NCBI GenBank assembly: GCA_007115705.1
Contig: QXEO01000211.1
Coordinates: 2,231,599 to 2,295,598 of the forward strand
Reading direction: 5' to 3'
Origin: Dactylis glomerata
Taxonomy: Eukaryota; Streptophyta; Magnoliopsida; Poales; Poaceae
Length of the DNA stretch: 64,000 nucleotides
A program made the translations under genes and the position numbers. The notes below the pieces were generated by a model. The model had not been told where the DNA came from. It did no database searches and saw nothing but the letters and a program-made list of their open reading frames with translations. Numbering within the stretch: position 1 is the stretch's first letter; each line of letters begins with the position of its first letter. Of the stretch, positions 58,801 through 64,000 are shown piece after piece.

Positions 58801-59799
58801 GGAGTGGGTCGCTTCCCTGCCCGGGGAGGTGTGAAACTTACACGGCTGGTCAAGTGCAGCATCGAGGGTGTACTTGCCCTCTTTGCGCCCATGACCGCTG
58901 CCTGCAGCCCCCGGGCCTCCTTGGTCTGAAGCCGCTCGCTTTGAGCTAGCAGATCCCCTAGAGGACGCCTGAACATGGTCTAGCCACAGGTGGATGTGCA
59001 GCGCCGATGGGTGAGCCTGGGACTCCAACCCTGGTGCTGACTCCTGGGACTGGCATGATCCGCCTGCCCCGCCGCCTTGCTGGGCGCGACGGCCTTGAAC
59101 GATACCGCTGGGAGCACGGCCACCGTGCCCACGTCCTCCGCGGCCTCGGCCTGTCGATGGCGACCGCTGGATCTGGCCAGGGACAGTGGTGGCGAAGCTG
59201 CGGCGCAGGTCACGGGCAAGCTCGATCGGTGCGGCTCGGCGCACGTCGTAGAACTCGCCGAGCGTGGTGCTCGCGCGGCGTCGGTTGGACTCGTCCTCGG
59301 CCGCCTTGCCAAGGAGAACGAGGCGCGTCCGCTCCAAGGCCTCGGTGACCCGAGCGGGATCGATGATGCGGTCGAGGGGAGCGCGCAGGTCCACCACGGA
59401 GACGTCCGGGGCGTCCCGCTCTGGGAGTGAAGCGTCTTGCTCCTGTGGAGGTGGGCGCTCGAGCGACGGGCGCTCGGGGCGCGGGGAGTCGCCGCCCTCA
59501 ACCTCTCCCAGGGCCATCACCTCAACCAAAGCGCCAAGATTGCTGCTTTCGCCGCAGCTCGAGCCTCCGTCGCAGGGAGAGTCGAAGACGTCGGTGATCT
59601 CCTCCGGGAAGGACTTGGCGACGTAGAAGCGGTGGCTGCCGACGTCGAGGAAGGAGCCGCCGTTGCCGAGGCCGTTCTTGAAGTGGGCCAAGTTGTCGTC
59701 CACGCAGTCGAAGGTACCGAACCTCCAGACGAGGCCGGAGGCGACCTTCTCGGCGGAGGGTCCCGGCCGGAACTTGACTCCGCTCGCCACCGCGCTTTG

Positions 59800-59817
59800 C
59801 CCCACGGTGGGCGCCAA
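59800..59817 (-). promoter_or_regulatory. Primer-binding site of the Tat element
   Basis: On the minus strand TGGCGCCCACCGTGGGGC, one base from the LTR end. Similar to, but distinct from, the outer element site at 603. Confidence 0.85.
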
Positions 59818-59818
59818 C

Positions 59819-60561
59819 TGTCGTGGGAATTTGGAGACAGTAGCCATGGGGAGGCTTATCGGAGGGGCTCGACGTTGGTGACGATGGGTCCGGCTCGGGA
59901 TTGTGCCTACAGAGACACCTCGGTTTACCCAGGTTCAGGGCCCTCCCGGTTGGAGGTAAACCCCTACTTCCTGCCTGCTTCGTATTGATTGGATAGTAGC
60001 GATTACAGTGCTCCTCGAGCTATTCGGCTAGAGGAGGAAGAAGGAGATCGGATCCTCTATGCTAAGGGTCCAGGCCCCCTTATATAGACGGGGGCCTGGT
60101 TACAGGTTTCGGTAACGCTTCGGCCGGCTGCCGGCTCCTTGGCGGCGGCGTCCTTGGCCGGACCCCCTCTGGCTGCGCTCTGGCAAAGGCACTTTATAAA
60201 GTGCCTTTTCCCCAGGCCGGCATCTGGAGAGCATATCCCCTCTCCTTCGCCTAGGATCTTGCCGTGGGGAGGAGTCTTCGTCTCCTCATTGGTCAGTCGT
60301 GGTCGTGGCGTTCGTCACGTCTGTCCTGCGCCTCTGTCGCCCTTGTCGGGGCCATCCGGCTTTTGGCCAGATAACCGTTGAGGGGTTTCGTTTCCTTCGC
60401 CCGGCTCCAGCCCTCCTCGGTGGAGTCGTCAGCCGGCCGCTGGCACAGCCGGCCCTTCCGGCTGGAGCCGGTCTTCTTGCGCCGAGGCCGTGGGATTCCT
60501 CGGGACGCCAGCCGGCATACTGCCTGGCCTGTGGTACGCCCCCTAAGTCATCCCCACGACA
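59819..60561 (-). repeat. 5' LTR of the Tat element
   Basis: 743 bp, seven differences from 50792-51534. A TATATA box lies near 60081 on the plus strand; being a palindrome it could serve the minus-strand transcript. Confidence 0.95.
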
Positions 60562-61997
60562 CTGCTGTTTTTGTGTTTAAGAAGTGATACACAGGAAATA
60601 TTCTCGGAATTGGATGAAACAAGTTACTGAAGTCTTATTTTACCCGGAAGCTTCTAGAGATCCAAAGGAGAGTAGGAGGGGGGCACCAGGGCCCCACACG
60701 CAGGGGTGGCGCGGCTAGGCCCCTGGCCGCGCGGGCCCCGCATGAGGGCACCTGGCTCCTCCTCTGATGACGCCCCTTCGCCTATAAAGACCCCCCGACG
60801 AAAAAAACCTAAGTACCCGATCAATTTTCCAGAACACATCGCGATCCGCCGCCGCCGTCGACCCGAAGATCGGGAGGGTCCAGAAGCTCTTCCCGGCACC
60901 CTGCCGGAGATGGGAATCGCCACCGGAGGTCTTCTTCATCGCCATGCTTGCCTCCGGAGCGATGAGTGAGTAGTCTACCTTGGACTATGGGTCCATAGCA
61001 GTAGCTAGATGGTTGTCTTCTCCACCATGTGCTTCATGTTTAGATCTCATGAGCTGCCCTACATGATTGAAATCACCGTTATGTAATTCTACATGTTTGG
61101 TTTGTTGGGATCCGATGAATATTGGTGTTTATGATTAAGTTGCTGTACTGAATTATATCTTTTGTTATCTCTATGTTGTTTATGATCTTGCATGCTCTCC
61201 GTTGTTAGTAGCTATCTTGGACGAGTAGTTGCTAGTGACTCCAAGAGGGAGTATTTATGCTCGATAGTGGGTTCATGCCTCTATTTAATCTGGGGGAGTG
61301 ACAGAAACCTCTAAGGTTGTAGATGTGCTGTTGCTACTAGGGAGAAAACAACATTCATATGCTCAAGGGCATATGCTTTGTTTACATTACACACTTTGCT
61401 TAATGCAATTATCTATTGTTCGCAACTTAATACTTTTGGGGTGTTCGGATTGATATCCCCGGGAGTGGATTATTAGTCATAGATGCAGTTGGATGGCGGT
61501 CTATGTATTTTGTTGTAATGCCCAGAGTAAATCTCATAGTGATCTTCTTGACATATCACGTTTATCTTTATTCTATCAATTGCCCAACTGTAATTTGTTT
61601 ACCCAGCATGTGTTATTTTATCTATGGAGAGACACCACTAGTGAACTGTGGACCCCGCTCCTATTTCCATCATATTGCTATCACCTGTTTACTTTACTCA
61701 CACTGTTTACTTTACTCGCATACTATATTGTTTTCCACTCGATACGCTCATAATCTTTGTTTCAAGCAAATCAGTGAGATTGACAACCTCATCGCAAGTT
61801 GGGAACAAAGTATTTGTTTGTGTGTGTGCAGGTTCCGCATCACCTTCAGTCGTTTGTCTCTCCTCTCCTGATCGATAAACCTTGGTTTCTTAAACTGAGG
61901 GAAAACTAGCTGCTATACTCATCATACCTTCCTCTTGGGGTTCCCAACGGGCTGGTTATTCGCCACGCACAAGGACCGTCTGCTCCCACGTCCATCA

Positions 61998-62272
61998 AAT
62001 GCAGCAGCTTCTTTTCTGGCGCCGTTGCCGGGGAACGCAGAAGAATAATCTCCCTCATCAACTGGGCGCCATTAACTTGGTAGCAGCTTCTTTTCTGGCG
62101 TCGTTGCCGGGGAGGAAGAGAAGACTTCTGCGAGGGGAGTTTTTCGCACACACATCCTTTACTTTGTTATTGTTTTGCTTTACTTTATTTATTTTACCTG
62201 CATTGCTTTTTATCAAAAACCCAAAAAAATTAGAATCCTTGGTAGTTGTTATTTCTTTACTTTTAGTTTATC
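61998..62272 (+). promoter_or_regulatory. Unit 4 leader with duplicated primer-binding site
   Basis: TGGCGCCGTTGCCGGGGA at 62017-62034. The second copy is altered to TGGCGTCGTTGCCGGGGA near 62096. Same 79-bp arrangement as the other units. Confidence 0.7.
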
Positions 62273-62659
62273 ATGTTGATCCCTAAGTACGTTCTGGAGG
62301 ACCTCTCAGTAGGTAGTGGTTCAATTATTGGCAAAAGTAACATTGAGGAGTTATTTAATCACATTAGTATGCATGAGGAAGTTGAGGAAAAGTCTTTGGT
62401 TGAGCTAGCTCCTAGTATTGAAGTTGCTTCTACTTATTTGATTCACATGTTGGAAACTAGGTTTGCTAGTCTTAATCCTTTTATGCAATACATTTTCCTT
62501 AAGCTTCATGAAATTGAGGATCCCGAAAATCTTTTTTATGAGAATAGTGTACCAAAGCATGATCACAAAGGGTCTTCTAAAACTTATGTGGATGAAATAC
62601 AATGCCTTATTGACAAGACCTCTACAGTTGATCTTAATGCTTCTTCTGAAGTTACTTGA
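62273..62659 (+). CDS. Shortened copy of the unknown array protein, unit 4
   Basis: 128 residues instead of 197. An in-frame loss of 207 bp joins the EIEDPE region directly to the NLFYENS region. The joint lies at a short GAAAA match, as expected of a microhomology deletion. The frame stays open to the normal stop. Confidence 0.55.
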   Translation: MLIPKYVLEDLSVGSGSIIGKSNIEELFNHISMHEEVEEKSLVELAPSIEVASTYLIHMLETRFASLNPFMQYIFLKLHEIEDPENLFYENSVPKHDHKGSSKTYVDEIQCLIDKTSTVDLNASSEVT

Positions 62660-64000
62660 TTCGCAATTTTCTGCGCCTAGCTCAAAGGCGTTAAAGAAAA
62701 GCACTCTTGGGAGATAACCCAATGTTTTCTTTTCAGTACTTTTTCTTTTATTTGAGTCTTGCAAGTCATTAATACTGTAATGACCGCTCCTTATCTTGTT
62801 TATTTTGTTTTGTGCCAAGAGAAGCCTCTAATTTGAGTGAGGTAAAGATTTGGGGATGTTGCTGTCCTGAAACTGTTTTCGGTGCTGCACCGTAAAAATT
62901 CGTATAAATTATCTGTATATCTTTTGGACCTGAAATTTCTTGTGTATATGCCCCAGGTTATATCCAAACTTTTGTTAGTTGAACACTTTTTGATTTGAGC
63001 AACAGAAAACCCCTCAAAAATTCTACCTTTGTCAGCTGTTCAGTTTTGACAGATTTCTGCCAATATTTGTGTTTGCCACTTTATCGCTTTCTTTTGAGTT
63101 CTTTTGATCACGGAACTTTTGGGGAGGTTGCTACAGTAGTATCTACTATATATGTGGTGGTTTTGAGTTGAAACCTGAAGCAAATAGAGGATTGATTATA
63201 TGTTATGCTTACACTAATGTTGCTAATAGACTTGTGTTTAGTTTTGTATGAAGGAAGTTTTCAAGTGTAGGGATTGGAGAATGATGAGATGAGTTGAAGA
63301 ATGGACAAAAGCTCAAGCTTGGGGATGCCCATGCATCACCCCAAGAAATATCCAAGAAGTACAAGCGTCAAAGCTTGGGGATGCCCCCAAGGCACCCCTT
63401 CTTCATCGGCAAAAATCAGGTCACCTTTCAAAACACTATATTTTTATTGCTTCATGCACTATGTGTTTTTCTTGGAGCGTCAGTTGTTTTAGTTTTCTTT
63501 GTTAGTTTAGTTTGTTTGTTTTCTGCAATAAATGGTTGGACCCCAACAAATTTTCTTTTGGAGAAGTTGCCTTGCTTTTCATTTGCCAAGAACACTCAGT
63601 TTTTCACACTTATCATTTATCGAGAGTTCTTTTTTTTCTGCTACTGCTTTTGGTTTTTGTTTTCGCCTTGATTTGCATTCAGACCTTGTCATATCTTTTC
63701 ATCAAGGTGTATTTTTGCCTCTGATCTTTATTGGTTTTCATCAAAAGAGGTGTCTATAAAAATTTCAAATGGTGTTGGAAAAGAGAAAAAGCTTTGTGCA
63801 AAATAGTGGTACAAGAAGGAGCTTGTGTAGACTGCGGCTTAGGCTTTTTCATGTCATGCTTGATGTCTTTTTGATAGTATGATTAGTGGTTTTGCTGTAG
63901 CATGACTTGTCTCAAATAACTGAGATTTCTTAATGAGCCTTTGAAAAAATCATGCGTTGTTTTTATTGTATGGAAGCATTATTTTGGTTTTCTCCTTGAT
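62660..64000 (+). other. Non-coding interior of array unit 4, cut by the window end
   Basis: Collinear with 42314 and 47704 onward. No insertion within the visible part. The array may continue beyond 64000. Confidence 0.75.

Larger units (their letters stand above)
54373..59847 (-). pseudogene. Tat gag-pol, Gag core missing and three in-frame stops
   Basis: One frame with TAG at 57841-57843, TGA at 57094-57096 and TAG at 56995-56997, and no frameshift. The first piece (668 codons) keeps a Gag C-H-H-C segment (C336, H339, H348, C353) and protease DGGSS (481-485). It lacks the usual retrotransposon Gag capsid domain, probably deleted around residues 220-300. Reverse transcriptase (YVDD) is in the middle piece. 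The last piece (861 codons) has RNase H, archaeal-type RNase H (D190, E228, D252), a 23-residue in-frame duplication (370-415) and integrase (HHCC near 504-545; D574, D633, E669). The open frame starts at an ATG inside the LTR and crosses the primer-binding site. This copy cannot move by itself. Confidence 0.92.
50792..60561 (-). mobile_element. Tat-lineage Gypsy retrotransposon, 9770 bp, with antisense gene
   Basis: LTRs of 743 bp (50792-51534 and 59819-60561) with perfect TGTCGTGGG/CCCACGACA ends and a CTGCT duplication. Primer-binding site next to the right LTR, hence minus-strand sense. Gag-pol frame 59847 to 54373 with three stops. The second RNase H of archaeal type between RNase H and integrase places it in the Tat lineage. 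An opposite-strand gene lies between pol and the left LTR. By hand the LTRs differ at seven sites, giving about 0.36 million years at 1.3e-8. Confidence 0.93.
50638..61997 (+). repeat. Array LTR 4, interrupted by a Tat-lineage element
   Basis: About 1585 bp after removing 50792-60561 and one CTGCT copy; one C is missing near 60683. TATA box at 60783. Followed by the unit 4 primer-binding site, so the array continues. Confidence 0.9.
22198..64000 (+). mobile_element. Tandem array of a non-autonomous Athila-group LTR element with shared LTRs
   Basis: Four LTRs (22198-23783, 38288-41444, 45249-46834, 50638-61997) alternate with interiors (23784-38287, 41445-45248, 46835-50637, 61998 onward). 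After subtracting later insertions the LTRs are 1586, 1586, 1586 and about 1585 bp and the complete interiors 3804, 3804 and 3803 bp. Each inner LTR is followed by its own primer-binding site and preceded by its own purine tract, so it serves as 3' LTR of one unit and 5' LTR of the next. The array is cut by the window end. Such arrays are best explained by unequal recombination between LTRs of sister copies. No pol gene is present, so movement depended on helper elements. Confidence 0.92.

Noticed and set aside
22198..64000. Array as an assembly artefact or segmental duplication of a whole region
   Set aside because: Units differ by about 1-2 percent in LTRs, carry different inserts and share LTRs at exact element boundaries. 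Collapse or false duplication would not give this, though long reads should confirm.

Overview
The window looks like an intergenic block from a large grass genome. It fits Triticeae (wheat, Aegilops, rye or barley relatives). The reasons are LTRs of the TGATACGTCTCCAAC type (Sabrina/WHAM-like group, Athila lineage), a CACTA transposon whose ends are built from CCGGGACTAAAGG palindromes, a plant L1-type LINE, and dense nesting of young elements. I found no host gene, tRNA, rRNA or CRISPR array. Every recognisable coding sequence belongs to a transposable element. Family names are from memory of sequence style and are tentative. Boundaries come from terminal motifs, target-site duplications (TSDs) and comparison of repeated copies inside the window.

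Layout. (1) Positions 1-13353 are a fragment of an old plus-strand Gypsy element: LTR end, primer-binding site at 603, non-coding interior and a 61-bp minisatellite. It is split at 3338-12389 by a complete minus-strand Athila-like element with 1111-bp LTRs, TSD GCAGC and an unbroken 1835-codon gag-pol. (2) 13354-22197 is a decayed minus-strand LINE whose ORF1 is split by a solo LTR (19083-20626, TSD GTTAT). (3) From 22198 to the window end runs a head-to-tail array of one non-autonomous LTR element in which neighbouring units share an LTR: LTR-int-LTR-int-LTR-int-LTR-int. The period is about 5390 bp, and each LTR is about 1586 bp.

Three units of that array carry one later insertion each. The first interior holds a 10.7-kb CACTA transposon (25028-35724, TSD TCA) with a transposase gene broken by two stops and an apparently intact seven-exon second gene ending in a Ulp1-type cysteine protease domain. 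The second LTR holds a 1.57-kb Helitron (39492-41062). The fourth LTR holds a 9.77-kb Tat-lineage Gypsy element (50792-60561, TSD CTGCT) on the minus strand. That Tat element has lost its Gag core and has three pol stops. It also carries, on the opposite strand, an intact 267-codon gene with three AT-hooks and a B3-like DNA-binding domain.

The most unusual items are the shared-LTR array, the antisense AT-hook/B3 gene, the intact CACTA Ulp1-fusion gene beside a dead transposase, an internal copy of the CACTA subterminal promoter module, and the young intact Athila-like element. By hand count, the two LTRs of the Athila-like element differ at 3 of 1111 sites and those of the Tat element at 7 of 743. 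At the commonly used grass rate of 1.3e-8 per site per year this gives about 0.1 and 0.36 million years.
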